Assembly: GCA_903869595.1 (NCBI GenBank)
Contig: CAIPZV010000014.1
Span: 52,489 to 116,488 of the forward strand
Reading direction: 5' to 3'
DNA length: 64,000 nt
DNA from: an uncultured beta proteobacterium
GTDB taxonomy: Bacteria; Pseudomonadota; Gammaproteobacteria; Burkholderiales; Burkholderiaceae_C
Position 1 is the stretch's first letter, and each line of letters starts with the position of its first letter. The notes beneath the pieces were generated by a model that did not search any database, had not been told where the DNA came from, and saw only the letters and a program-made list of their open reading frames with translations. A program made the translations under genes and the position numbers. Shown piece after piece: positions 29,022-39,400 of this stretch.

Positions 29022-29948
29022 CTAGCCCGGCGCAGCGGCGAGCACCGCCAGAGCCACCGAGGCCATGCGCGATTGCAGCGAATCCGCGCGCGAGGTCAGC
29101 ACGATGGGCACACGCGCGCCGAGTACCAGCCCAGCGCAATCGCCACCGCCCACATAGTTAAAACTTTTGTACAGCATATTGCCGGCGTTCAGATCCGGCA
29201 TGATGAAGAGGTCTGCGTCACCAGCTACCTGGGACTCGATTTTTTTGATGCGCGCCGCCTCAGCTGAGAACGCATTGTCAAAACCAAAAGGCCCTTCCAC
29301 TATGGCGCCCGGCCAGGCGCCTGCCTGCGCCATATCCACCAAAGCTTGTGCATCGAGCGTCGCAGGAATAGACGGGTTCACTACCTCTACGGCGGCCACG
29401 ATGCCGACCTTGGGCTTGGCAATACCCAGCTTGTGCAGCAAGGCCACCGCATTGCCCAAAATGTCTTTTTTAGTTTTCAGATCGGGCGCGATGTTCACCA
29501 CGCAGTCGGCCAGCGCCAATAGCTTGTGGTAGCGCGGCAGGTCAAACACAAAAGCATGGCTGATACGGCTATTGCCACGCAGCCCGGCTTCTTTGTTCAC
29601 CACCGCAGCCATCAATTCGTCGGTATGCAGCGAGCCCTTCATCAAGGCGCGCACATCGCCACTGCGCGCCAGCGCGCAGGCATGCAAGGCCGCATCCGGT
29701 GCTGCGCTACCGCTGTCTATCAATTCGAAATCACGCACATCCACTTGGGCTGCATCCGCAGCAGCAGCAATCAGCGAAGCCGGGCCGATCAGCACCGGGC
29801 GCGCCATTCCACTGTCCTGGATGCGCCGCGCCGCGTCTAGTGCCAGCGCGTCGCAGGGATAAACCAGGCCCAGCGCGTCCGGGCGCTTGCCGGCCTGCGC
29901 GCTGGCGCGGGCCATCAGCGCTTGCAGTCGCGGATGCGTGCTCTCCAT
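29022..29948 (-). CDS. pta: Phosphate acetyltransferase (short, sulfonate-pathway type)
   Basis: Converts acetyl phosphate plus CoA to acetyl-CoA, taking up the product of Xsc. The 308 residues form a single PTA/PTB catalytic domain, without the N-terminal regulatory part of long Pta. Recognisable stretches are ALMKGSLHTDELMAAVVNKE, VIVEGP-like AIVEGPFGFDNAFS, and ADLFIMPDLNAGNMLYKSF. I chose the ATG at 29948 (MESTHPRLQ); the longer frame to 30065 runs into the end of xsc. The gene lies 29 bases behind xsc and 63 ahead of soeA. Confidence 0.9.
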   Translation of the reverse strand: MESTHPRLQALMARASAQAGKRPDALGLVYPCDALALDAARRIQDSGMARPVLIGPASLIAAAADAAQVDVRDFELIDSGSAAPDAALHACALARSGDVRALMKGSLHTDELMAAVVNKEAGLRGNSRISHAFVFDLPRYHKLLALADCVVNIAPDLKTKKDILGNAVALLHKLGIAKPKVGIVAAVEVVNPSIPATLDAQALVDMAQAGAWPGAIVEGPFGFDNAFSAEAARIKKIESQVAGDADLFIMPDLNAGNMLYKSFNYVGGGDCAGLVLGARVPIVLTSRADSLQSRMASVALAVLAAAPG

Positions 29949-29977
29949 GCTGCGGCCTGTGGTGAATGCCGGGCGAC

Positions 29978-31795
29978 TTAGACGTAGTCCTTGTACTTGT
30001 CCAAAAAGCGCACCGGTTTGGACAACGCGTCGCGGCGGAAGGGGTCGCCGAGTTCGCGGGTACACATGATTTCAATTACGCAGGTTTTGCCTTCCTTCAT
30101 TTGCATGTCGATAGCGCGCTTGAAAGCAGGGCCCACGTCTTCCAGCTTGTCCACCACAATGCCTTCGGCGCCCATGGCAATCGCAATGCCCGCAAAGCTT
30201 TCACTCTCCAACTCGCCCGCTACAAAGCGGCGGTTGTAAAAGTCCACCTGGTTTTTCTTCTCGGCGCCCCATTGGCGGTTATGGAAAACTACGGCGGTAA
30301 CCGGAATATCGTGGCGCACCGCAGTCATGAGTTCTGACATGCTCATGCCCCACGCGCCGTCGCCCGCGTAGGCTACGGCCGGGCGGTCCATGGCGGCGGC
30401 TTTGGCGCCGATCATGGTGGGCAGCGAATAGCCGCAGTTACCAAAGCTCATGGGTGCGAAAAAGCTGCGTGGCTCGTCAAAGCGCAAATAGCTATTGGCT
30501 ACGGCATTGATGTTGCCGATGTCGGTGGACACCATCACACGCGGGGGCATGGCTTTTTCCAGCTCACGCAGCACCTGGCGCGGATGCAAATACGTGCCGC
30601 CAGTGGGCGTGCGTTCACCCTTGGCTTCTTCGATCATGTCCAGGCTGTAGGTATCACGCTCATGCGTCCAACTGTCCAGCTCTTTTTCCCAGGCGGCTTT
30701 CTCGGCGGCGATGGTGGCAGCGCGTGCGGCCTTGGTCGCATCGCTGGCCAAGGTCATGCTACTTAAGCGGCGCAGCAGTTCTTTGGCAACCGCTTTGGCG
30801 TCGCCATGGATGCCGACAGTGATTTTCTTGACCAGCCCTAAATTGGTGTGGTCCGCTTCTACTTGGATGATCTTGGCATCCTTGGGCCAGTAGTCCATGC
30901 CGTGCTGCGGCAGCGTGCCAAACGGGCCCATGCGCGAGCCCAGGGCGATGACCACGTCTGCTTGTGCGATTAACTTCATCGCCGCTTTAGAGCCCTGGTA
31001 GCCCAGCGGGCCGGCCCACAGCGGGTGGCTGGCGGGGAAGGAGTCGTTGCGCAAATAGCCATTGGCCACCGGCGCGCCCAGGCGCTCGGCCAGGGCCACG
31101 CATTCGGCCACCGCGTCGCCCATCACCACGCCGCCGCCGGACAAGATGACCGGGAACTTGGCATGCGCCAGCATCTCCACTGCGGCGGCCAGGCTGTTTT
31201 CACCGCCATGGCCGCGCTCCACGCGCATGGGTTTGGGGATTTCGCACTGGATTTCGCCATAAAAATAGTCACGCGGAATGTTCAGCTGCGTCGGGCCCAT
31301 CTCTGACATAGCGCGGTCAAAGCAGCGGCCTGTGTATTCAGCCATGCGCTTGGGGTTGTTTACATGGCCCTGGTATTTGGTGAACTCCTGAAACATAGGC
31401 AACTGGTGCGCCTCTTGGAAGCCGCCCAGGCCCATGCCCATGGTGCCGGTCTCGGGCGTGATCATGACCACCGGGCTGTGCGACCAATAAGCGGCGGCAA
31501 TGGCGGTGACGCAGTTGCTGATGCCTGGGCCGTTTTGCCCGATCACCACGCCGTGGCGGCCCGAAACGCGGGCGTAGCCGTCGGCCATGTGGCCTGCGCC
31601 TTGCTCATGCACCACCGGCACCAAGCGGATACCGGCGGGGGCGAAGATGTCCATCGCGTCCATAAATGCCGAGCCCATGATGCCGAAGATGTCGGTCACG
31701 CCATTGGCGACCATGGTCTCGACAAAAGCCTCGGAAGGCGTCATTTTTTGCACGCCGCTAACGACGCTGCGATTGTCTTGGGGGGCTTGGGGCAT
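29978..31795 (-). CDS. xsc: Sulfoacetaldehyde acetyltransferase
   Basis: ThDP-dependent enzyme that cleaves sulfoacetaldehyde with phosphate to acetyl phosphate and sulfite, the desulfonating step of taurine, isethionate and sulfoacetate catabolism. The 605 residues follow Xsc throughout: AFGIMGSAFMDAMDIF-like start (FGIMGSAFMDAMDIFAPAGI), the catalytic Glu region VVHEQGAGHMADGYARVSG, GQNGPGISNCVTAIAAAYWS, DYWPKDAKIIQVEADHTNLG, and the ThDP motif GDGAWGMSMSELMTAV...HNRQWG. This separates it from acetolactate synthase. The ATG at 31795 has GGAG eight bases upstream; the frame extends to 31828 without support. Confidence 0.95.
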   Translation of the reverse strand: MPQAPQDNRSVVSGVQKMTPSEAFVETMVANGVTDIFGIMGSAFMDAMDIFAPAGIRLVPVVHEQGAGHMADGYARVSGRHGVVIGQNGPGISNCVTAIAAAYWSHSPVVMITPETGTMGMGLGGFQEAHQLPMFQEFTKYQGHVNNPKRMAEYTGRCFDRAMSEMGPTQLNIPRDYFYGEIQCEIPKPMRVERGHGGENSLAAAVEMLAHAKFPVILSGGGVVMGDAVAECVALAERLGAPVANGYLRNDSFPASHPLWAGPLGYQGSKAAMKLIAQADVVIALGSRMGPFGTLPQHGMDYWPKDAKIIQVEADHTNLGLVKKITVGIHGDAKAVAKELLRRLSSMTLASDATKAARAATIAAEKAAWEKELDSWTHERDTYSLDMIEEAKGERTPTGGTYLHPRQVLRELEKAMPPRVMVSTDIGNINAVANSYLRFDEPRSFFAPMSFGNCGYSLPTMIGAKAAAMDRPAVAYAGDGAWGMSMSELMTAVRHDIPVTAVVFHNRQWGAEKKNQVDFYNRRFVAGELESESFAGIAIAMGAEGIVVDKLEDVGPAFKRAIDMQMKEGKTCVIEIMCTRELGDPFRRDALSKPVRFLDKYKDYV

Positions 31796-31860
31796 AAAAG
31801 CTTCTCCTGGGTAAAAAATTTGCTGCATTGCACCAAAAAATCCGGCTTATGGTACAAATC

Positions 31861-31914
31861 ATTCCGGAAACCGGAATTTGAGTGGACTATAGCGAAAAAT
31901 AGGCATCGGTGCAA
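31861..31914 (-). promoter_or_regulatory. xsc promoter with overlapping perfect operator palindrome
   Basis: On the minus strand TTGCAC (31914-31909) and TATAGT (31891-31886) are separated by exactly 17 bases, a strong sigma70-type promoter. Immediately after, covering the expected start site, is a perfect palindrome ATTCCGG-AAA-CCGGAAT (31861-31877). A second, outer dyad (TTGCACC at 31828 and GGTGCAA at 31908) is almost concentric with it. The divergent IclR-family gene is the natural candidate to bind the palindrome. Confidence 0.75.
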
Positions 31915-31986
31915 TAAAAATTCTAGTATTCGAAACAAAAAGTTCCGTTTATTGATATTTAAACAAGATTGCGCTATCATTAGGCC

Positions 31987-32823
31987 ATGCCTACGCTCAC
32001 CGCCTTGTCCCCCGCGCTGCCCCCGGAAATTAATGGGGACACGCCCACATTGCGCCTATTTGCGCTCTTAGAGGTGATTGCCTCTAAGGACCAGTATTTT
32101 TCGCTGCAAAGCCTAGCCGACGAGACCGCTTTGCCCAAGCCCACGCTGCACCGCATGTTGCAGCAACTGGAGGCCGCGCATTTGCTCAGCCGCAGCGGCG
32201 ACGGACGCTTGTACGGCACCGGCCTGCGCCTTCGCCGCCTGGCCGAGAATTTGCTGCTCAATGACACCGCCCACGGCGCGCGCCACGCGGTGCTGCGCAA
32301 ACTGGTGAGCGACGTCGGCGAAAGCTGCAACCTGACGGCTCTGAGCGGCAGCGAAGTGATTTACCTAGACCGGGTGGAGACACCGGCGCCGCTGCGTTTT
32401 TATCTGCACCCAGGCTCGCGCGTGCCAGTGCATTGCTCGGCCAGCGGAAAAATCTTTTTAAGCCAGATGACGCCCGGCCAGCGCCAGCGCCTGCTTGCCC
32501 ATGTGCCGCTAGAGGCTTATACCCCCAAAACCCTGACCCAGCCCGAGGCCCTGGAGGCCGAAATCCGCGCCGTCAAACGCCAGGGTTTTGCCTTGGACAA
32601 CGAAGAATTTTTGCCTGGCCTCTTGTGCGTGGCAGTGGCCGTGCCCTCGGCGCTGGGCCGGGCTAATTTGTGCGTCGCGGTGCAAGCGCCTTTGATGCGC
32701 ATGACGGCAGATAAAGCCTTGGCCTTGCTGCCGGCTTTGCACAGCGCGGCCCAGGCCTTGAGCCAGATCGAAGCCGATGCCACGCCCGCGGGCAGCGGGC
32801 ACGATGATGCGCAGCGAGCGTGA
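31987..32823 (+). CDS. IclR-family regulator divergent from xsc
   Basis: A 278-residue IclR-family regulator. The N-terminal winged helix is LRLFALLEVIASKDQYFSLQ and LADETALPKPTLHRMLQQLE; the C-terminal effector domain includes LVSDVGESCNLTAL, VIYLDRVETPAPLRF, PVHCSASGKIFLSQM and FALDNEEFLPGLLCVAVAVP, all typical. It is transcribed away from the xsc operon across a 191-base region that holds a strong promoter and a palindrome. I infer that it controls xsc-pta-soeABC; the effector, perhaps sulfoacetaldehyde or a parent sulfonate, is unknown. Confidence 0.9.
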   Translation: MPTLTALSPALPPEINGDTPTLRLFALLEVIASKDQYFSLQSLADETALPKPTLHRMLQQLEAAHLLSRSGDGRLYGTGLRLRRLAENLLLNDTAHGARHAVLRKLVSDVGESCNLTALSGSEVIYLDRVETPAPLRFYLHPGSRVPVHCSASGKIFLSQMTPGQRQRLLAHVPLEAYTPKTLTQPEALEAEIRAVKRQGFALDNEEFLPGLLCVAVAVPSALGRANLCVAVQAPLMRMTADKALALLPALHSAAQALSQIEADATPAGSGHDDAQRA

Positions 32824-32929
32824 GGCTGACTGCGATTTGCGCGCCCTATATCTGCCAAAGCACTAGCGTACGCGTTTACGTCTAACTAGCGAAAGCTTTC
32901 ACACTCATTTAGTCACCTTGGATGCGCGT

Positions 32930-33880
32930 ATGACATTGCCCACCCCGCCCACCATGCACCAAGTTCCGGTGCGCAGCACTTTTGGCATCGACAGCGATTT
33001 GCAGGTGCCTGCATTTGCCGAGCGCAGTGAACTGGTCCCGGCCATCGACAATGCCTACCGCTTCAACCCGGATGTGACGCTGGCCCTGTTGGCGGGCTTC
33101 GCGCACAACCGGCGCGTGCTGGTGCAAGGCATGCACGGCACCGGAAAATCCACCCACATCGAGCAAGTGGCTGCGCGCCTGAACTGGCCTTGTGTACGCG
33201 TCAACCTGGACGGCCACATCAGCCGCCTGGACCTGGTGGGCCGGGACGCCGTGGTGCTGCGCGAAGGCCAACAGGTCACCGAGTTTCAGGAAGGCATCGT
33301 GCCCTGGGCATTGCAGCGGCCCATGGCCCTGATTTTTGATGAATACGACGCGGGCCGGCCTGATGTGATGTTCGTGATCCAGCGCGTGCTAGAGCGCGAC
33401 GGGCAATTCACCTTACTCGACCAAAACCGCGTCATCCACCCGCATGCGCAATTTCGCTTGTTTGCTACGAGTAACACCATCGGCCAAGGCAATCTGAACG
33501 GCTTGTATTTCGGCGCGCAGCGGCTCAACCATGCGCAGTTAGACCGCTGGGATGTGGTGGCCGCGCTCAATTACCTCAGCGCGCCGGAAGAAGCCGCCAT
33601 CGTGCAGGCGCGCGTACCGGCGATGGCTGCGCAGCCTGACTTACTGCTGCAAATGGTGGCGCTGGCTGACCTGACGCGCAAAGGCTTTGCCGCTGGCGAC
33701 GTGTCGGCCCTGATGTCGCCGCGCACCGTGATTAGCTGGGCCGAAAACCTGCAACTCTTTGGTGACTTGGCCACCGCGCTGCGCCTGACCTATGTGAACA
33801 AATGCGACGAAGCCGAGCACGCCTTGGTGGCTGAATACTTTCAGCGCTGCTTTGACCGCCCATTGTTTCCCGCTGCCTGA
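32930..33880 (+). CDS. cobS: CobS-like AAA+ ATPase
   Basis: The 316 residues are collinear with the CobS subunit of aerobic cobaltochelatase: FGIDSDLQVPAFAERSE, LLAGFAHNRRVLVQG, Walker A GMHGTGKSTHIEQVAARLNW, Walker B ALIFDEYDAGRPDVMF, RLFATSNTIGQGNLNGLY and the MSPRTVISWAENLQLFGD sensor region. CobS and CobT form the ATPase chaperone that drives cobalt insertion by CobN. No cobN or other cobalamin gene is in this window, so the pair may be a MoxR/VWA-like chaperone for another target. I chose ATG 32930; TTG 32918 is an alternative. Confidence 0.85.
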   Translation: MTLPTPPTMHQVPVRSTFGIDSDLQVPAFAERSELVPAIDNAYRFNPDVTLALLAGFAHNRRVLVQGMHGTGKSTHIEQVAARLNWPCVRVNLDGHISRLDLVGRDAVVLREGQQVTEFQEGIVPWALQRPMALIFDEYDAGRPDVMFVIQRVLERDGQFTLLDQNRVIHPHAQFRLFATSNTIGQGNLNGLYFGAQRLNHAQLDRWDVVAALNYLSAPEEAAIVQARVPAMAAQPDLLLQMVALADLTRKGFAAGDVSALMSPRTVISWAENLQLFGDLATALRLTYVNKCDEAEHALVAEYFQRCFDRPLFPAA

Positions 33881-33890
33881 AAGAGCCAGC

Positions 33891-35801
33891 ATGGGCGCAG
33901 ACCCGGTTCACACTGTGCAAGCGCAAGTGCGCAGGCAACAGCGCCTGGACGCTTTGTGCGCCGCCACCTTACGCGCCCTGAGCGCGCGGCGCGAGGTACA
34001 TGCCCGCGGCCCACACTGGTACGCCGGGGATCGTGCGCTGCCCAGCTTTGCGCCGCATTTGCATCCGCAGGCGCAGTTCAAGCTTTTGGCCGAGGTGCAA
34101 GCGCAGCCCGCGCAGATTGTCCAAGCAGAACAGCGCACGCCAATGGATGGGCGCACAGAACTAAGTGCCCTACACGGGGCTAATCCAGAAAACCGCATAC
34201 GCAGCCCGCAGCATGCCTTGCCGCAGCCCATTGCCAGCCTGCCCGATGTGGCGACCGTGGTCTCATTTCGCGGCGCCGCCGATGGCATTGCGCTGCGGCT
34301 GCGATTTAGTGATGCGCAACTGCACCGCCAATTGCGGCCCGAACGGGCGATGGCGCGGCGGGTGTTTGATGTGCTGGAGCAATACCGCGCCGAGTCCCTG
34401 GTGCCTGCGCAATGGCCAGGCGTGCGCACAAATATGTCTGCGCGCTTTGCGGCCTGGTCGCATGCCTTTGTGACTGCGCGTTTGCATGAGTCGGCGCAAG
34501 GCATGTTGCTGCTGACGGTGGCGCAAATAGGCCGGGCGCGGGTGACCGCCGAGCCTGTTGATGAAGCTTTGGAAGACATGCTCGAAGCCACCCGCTTTGG
34601 CCTGGTACCGCATATCGGCCACGCGCTAGCCGCCTTGCGTCGCAGCCGCCATGAGCAAGCACTCTACGCGCAACACGCGCTGGCGATTGCCCAGGTGGTG
34701 GCCGATCTGGCTGAGGGCGCTTCGAAAGCGGTGGGCAGGGCCGACAAAGCTGCTCCCGAGGACAAGGACGAAGAAGACGCCTGGCTGCAAATATGGGTGG
34801 ACTTTGAGGCCGGTGAGGAAAGCGGCTTTGCCAGCGCTTTGGACGCGCGTGATGCGCAGCCAGACGCGGTGCACAGCTACCGGGTGTTTAGTACGCGCTA
34901 TGACCGCGAAGTACGCACAGCGGATCTGGTGCGCGCTGCCCAGTTGCAAGAACTGCGCAGCGAACTGGACTTGGGCGTGCGCAATAGCGGCGTCAGCCCG
35001 GCGGGTCTGGCCAGGCGCTTACAGACTTTGCTGGCTGTGCCGCAAGTCGATGGCTGGGAAAGCGGACAAGACAGCGGCTACATCGACGGTAGCCGCCTGG
35101 CGCAATTGGTGGCCAAGCCGGATGAGCACCGCGTGTTTCGCCTGCCCCAACGCGCACCGCGCGCCGATGTGGCGCTCACTTTGTTGTTGGACTGCTCCGG
35201 CTCCATGAAGCAGCACATGGACAAACTCGCGCCCCTGGTGGATGTGCTCACCCGTGCGCTGGACATGGCCGGTGTGGCCACCGAGGTGCTGGGCTACACC
35301 ACCAACACTTGGAATGGCGGCCGCGTGATGCGCGATTGGCGCCGTGCTGGTAAGCCCGCGCTACCGGGCAGGCTTAATGAGCTTTGTCATATGGTTTTCA
35401 AAGACAGCACCGAGCCGTGGCGGCGCAGCAAGCCGGGCTTGGCGGCTTTGCTCAAGGCAGACATCTTTCGGGAATGTGTTGATGGCGAGGCCTTGCGCTG
35501 GGCGGCAGAGCGCTTGCGCACGCAAGACGCCGAGCGCCGCATGCTGGTGGTGTTTTCCGATGGCAGCCCCATGGACGGCGCAACGGTGCTGGCCAATGAC
35601 ACGCATTACCTGGACCGCGATTTGCAACACAGCGCACGCCAGTTGGAGCGCGAGGCCGAGATCAGTCTGTGCGCGGTGGGGCTGGGGCTGGACCTCAGCG
35701 CTTACTTTGCGCGCAGCGCAGTGTTGGATTTGCAAAACCAGACGGTTGCGCAAGCGCTAGGGGATGTACTGGGTTTGCTGGTGCGTGCAAGGCGCATATA
35801 G
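33891..35801 (+). CDS. cobT: CobT-like VWA-domain protein
   Basis: Partner of CobS, 636 residues from the ATG at 33891, ten bases after the cobS stop. The C-terminal von Willebrand A domain has the MIDAS motif DCSGSMK (about residue 437) followed by VLGYTTNTWNGGRVMRDW and VVFSDGSPMDGATVLANDTHYLDRDL (split conserved parts of CobT). An acidic stretch EDKDEEDAW near the middle (about residues 286-294) is also typical. Same functional doubt as cobS: the chelatase subunit CobN is not nearby. Confidence 0.83.
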   Translation: MGADPVHTVQAQVRRQQRLDALCAATLRALSARREVHARGPHWYAGDRALPSFAPHLHPQAQFKLLAEVQAQPAQIVQAEQRTPMDGRTELSALHGANPENRIRSPQHALPQPIASLPDVATVVSFRGAADGIALRLRFSDAQLHRQLRPERAMARRVFDVLEQYRAESLVPAQWPGVRTNMSARFAAWSHAFVTARLHESAQGMLLLTVAQIGRARVTAEPVDEALEDMLEATRFGLVPHIGHALAALRRSRHEQALYAQHALAIAQVVADLAEGASKAVGRADKAAPEDKDEEDAWLQIWVDFEAGEESGFASALDARDAQPDAVHSYRVFSTRYDREVRTADLVRAAQLQELRSELDLGVRNSGVSPAGLARRLQTLLAVPQVDGWESGQDSGYIDGSRLAQLVAKPDEHRVFRLPQRAPRADVALTLLLDCSGSMKQHMDKLAPLVDVLTRALDMAGVATEVLGYTTNTWNGGRVMRDWRRAGKPALPGRLNELCHMVFKDSTEPWRRSKPGLAALLKADIFRECVDGEALRWAAERLRTQDAERRMLVVFSDGSPMDGATVLANDTHYLDRDLQHSARQLEREAEISLCAVGLGLDLSAYFARSAVLDLQNQTVAQALGDVLGLLVRARRI

Positions 35802-35916
35802 CGCGGGCCTAGTTGCTTCAACCCGAGTGCGCCAAATTTCCCCCCCGGCCATCGCGCACTTAAAGCCTGACTTTACTATTTGGTTTTGGGGCGGCGCCAG
35901 GCGTAAATAAAACTGC

Positions 35917-36375
35917 TTATTTCCAGCAATTCGCAGCGGTATCACTAGCATTCAAAGCACCGCGCACGCCGGTATTTTCTAGGGTGAAGTCGCCGCATTT
36001 ATCACTGGCCATCGGCCCGCCGGTCTTGCGTACCGCCTGGATTTTGAAAGAGGCGACACTGGGATTGCTGGCACCGGACGCAGCCGTAGCAAAGCTGATG
36101 TCATAGCTTTGCGCGCCGGCGGTAGCGGTACGTGGCACCCTGGCCAGCTCGGTTGGAACGGTGGCCGCAGCCCCATCCTTGGAAGTCGCGAAACTGTCGT
36201 TTTGCGAAAAAAAGCGCTGCATGTACTGCGCCACTTCGAGCAACTGCGCACGCGCCTCGGCACGGCGCGATTTGCGTACCGAGTCCTGGTAGCTGGGAAT
36301 CGCAATAGCCGCCAGCACACCAATGATGCCGACCACAATCATGATTTCTATCAAGGTAAAGCCGCGTTGTTGCAT
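35917..36375 (-). CDS. pilE: Type IV pilin-like protein PilE
   Basis: A minor pilin or pilin-like subunit of the type IV pilus. The 152 residues from the ATG at 36375 start [20 protein letters not shown]: a five-residue leader, the PilD cleavage point between Gly and Phe, and Glu at mature position 5. The C-terminus has two cysteines (DKCGDF and ANCWK) that can form the usual disulfide loop. It is the last gene of the minor-pilin operon, 54 bases behind pilY1. A longer frame to 36411 is less likely because it would spoil the leader. Confidence 0.93.
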   Translation of the reverse strand: MQQRGFTLIEIMIVVGIIGVLAAIAIPSYQDSVRKSRRAEARAQLLEVAQYMQRFFSQNDSFATSKDGAAATVPTELARVPRTATAGAQSYDISFATAASGASNPSVASFKIQAVRKTGGPMASDKCGDFTLENTGVRGALNASDTAANCWK

Positions 36376-36429
36376 AGTTTTTTGCTTCAAAAGAGGGGAT
36401 AAGAACATCAATCAGACGGATAGCTGCGC

Positions 36430-39400
36430 TCATGCCGGGCTAGGTCGCCGGATAATTTGCCGCCAAGTCCGGCGCACCATATTTTTGGTGCCGATCAGAA
36501 TTTTTTGACCTACTGCATTGGTCACTACGCCGGAACTGACGCTAAAGCCTACGCGTTGGGTAAAGACAGCCCGGCCGGTGTCCTTGGATACAAACGCCAC
36601 GGCGTTGACAGGGTTGCCGGCAGAATCTACTGCGTCTAGGCTGTCGATTTTTCCATCTTGGTTCAGGTCAAAAGTGGGTGACGAAGAGCTGCCGGTTAGG
36701 CCGTTGAGCACAAAATTGACGGTCTTTCCGGTAAAGGGGGAGCAAGCGTCGGTGGCACCACCCTTGGGCGACAGGGTTTGCATAAACACTTTACCCACGG
36801 CAAATTGAGGCTCAAAAACAAAGCGCAGTCCAGCGGGGCTCATGTTCAAATTGATAAACCAACCGCGCTTATTCGTGTAATTCACCAGATTATTGGTGGC
36901 CGTGAAAAAGTCGGTGTTGTAGATGGCAGTCATCTGTTGCTCAACCAAGCTGCTAGGTGCGACCATAACGCTAGTGCTTACGCCATCGGTGGTGGTCGTA
37001 GCGGCTGAGGATTCCCCGGTAGGCACCTTGTCCCATACCGCATACAAGGACTGCACGTCCGTATTGTCCGTGTCAGCCGTATCAAATAACTTCCCGCTTC
37101 CAAAAATTACCAAATTGCCCCCTTGTGGATGCGCCAGATATCCGGGGGCCGCGGTAATAGCTTGCGCTTGGGTGCTTGTAATGCCGTTCTGGGTCACGCT
37201 ATATTGCGCCTTGAATAAGGGTTTGCCGCCAAACGCTAGGGCCCAATTGTCCTTATCGGTGTCAGAAAAATCAAATTTCCAAAGATTGCCTAATAGATCG
37301 CCTGCATAAGCGCCCGTGATTTGACGATTCAAATCCAGTACCAAGCGTACACCACCGAGGCCATTGTTGGCCATGCTGGATACGCTGGGGCTGATGGTCT
37401 TGATCAAGGCGCCAGTCAGGGCATTGATGATGTACAGCTTCGCGGTACCGCCGCTGTTGACATAACCATTACCCGCGATCACGACCCAGGTGCCATCGCG
37501 CATCCTGCCTACTGCCGGTTTTTGCATTACGTGGCCTAGCCCACTAAAGCCTGCGTCATCGGCATTAATCTCCCACAAAATATCCGATGCGCCGGGTGCA
37601 TGCAGGGTATTGGCGTTGGACGTGGAGACCACGGGCACTTTGATGGCAAACATGTTTTTGCCACCCGCACCCCCGGTACCGACCACGATATTGCGCCACC
37701 CCGTATCGCTGTCCGTGGGCGTGACAGTTTGGTCATAGACATCGGCTTCCACCAAGGGGCCGTCCACGAAATAACGGTGCGCATACTCGGTGTTGCTCAA
37801 CAGCTTCAAATTACCCAGTACGGTTTTAGGAATGTATGCAAATATTTCGTCGCCCGTGATGGAATCGAAAGCATGCAACATACCATCATTGGCACCCACA
37901 AAAACCAAGCCTTTACGCTTGGTTTTGTGCAATAAATAGGTGCGGTAATCGCCGCGGGTGCTTCCGTCAGCAGGAGGTGGTAAAAAGTCATACGCGTTGT
38001 CCTCGCCGTTATACACAAGCAGCGGCGAAGAATTGACAATATCCCCTAATCTGCTCGCGCGCCTTCGGTAGGTCGAACCTTCCTTGGTTCTGTCGCCGCG
38101 CAGAAAATTGATTAAGTCCGCTGCTTCGGTGCTGTCCGAGGTGAGCGTCGGAATCAGACCTTGCGTAGTTAAATTGGTGTAAGTAAATTCAAAACGCGCT
38201 GCGCCTTTGAGTGTGTATATTTTTCGCGCTGCAATCGCTGTGGACGAGAGTGCGTCTAATTTATTTGCAGCAGACCAGGTGGCATCTGCATAGCTTCCGT
38301 CCGCTTTTTTCGCCCTGTCCCCGATGCTTCTATCAAAGGTATAGGCCATCAAATCGCCCGACCATCTTGTCTTGGCGTACGAGGGCACATAGACGTAATC
38401 CGAGCTAATGAAACGGCTGGGTAAGATCACCGCGGCATCCGTAGTCGATTGTTGATTAATCGACTCGATAATCGTGCCCAGCGAGGTGCTTAAAGCCAGT
38501 GGGTCATTGGCACTGAAGGACAGGCCACCACTGTTCCAAGCGGCGTGCCATAGATCATCTATTTTGCTATTTTCGTCGACAGGGGCAGGCCACGTCTTTG
38601 TGCCGGCTTTCAGTGCTTCACTGTCCGCTGGGTTGGCAAGTGTTCCGCTCACACCGAAGCCAATCATGTAATTCACCATATGGGGCCAATTGGCGTTGCG
38701 ACCCAGGTCTTTTTCAGCCTGTGGTGAACTCACAGTTCCGCTTAAGTCAGGCCGCAAGTTTGTCCAGTAATGCATGGCCACATCCGCCAAGGTATTGGCC
38801 GTACCGTCCCTCCATGGGAATGCAGAGCTACCATCCACATTGACACCTACCAGCGACCCACCAGGCGCACCAACAACATTGTTTATTTCAGTGAGGCTTT
38901 GGCCACGTGCAATGCTTCCGGTCCACGCTCCGTCAGTAATCAGCATGTGCAGCGCACGGCGGCAAATTTTATGGTCCGCGGTACTGCTGCCGCCCGGTAT
39001 CTCTCCCCATGGACCGGCGTTGTCGGTACGCCTGTAGTAATTGCCGACACCCACCATGGCCCGACGCAGCGGTGTTCCTGCCCCAACAGCAGTACGCAGG
39101 TTGAGCAGCCAGTCATAAAACTGGCTACGGCTGGTACCGTCAAAAGTGCGTACGCCACGCTGCAATGTGCCAGTGGCTACCCCATCGATGATATTGGCAC
39201 TACTTGTGGGTACCGAGATGACGCCATAGCCCAATCGCAATGTGCTCGGCAGCCCCGCAAATGTTTGCGAAATCGCTGCCTTGGCCGCTAACCATTTGGT
39301 GCGGTAATAAGTAAACCAATTGGCAAAGTTTTTCAACTCTTCGGTCTGCGTACAGGTGTCGATACCAAGGCAATCGCTACGGTCTGCAGCTTTGGCAAAA

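Noticed and set aside
29978..31795. Acetolactate synthase or other ThDP enzyme instead of Xsc
   Set aside because: The N-terminal and central motifs follow Xsc closely and the next gene is pta, the expected partner.
34263..34622. Minus-strand frames inside cobT
   Set aside because: Antisense shadows without motifs or ribosome sites.
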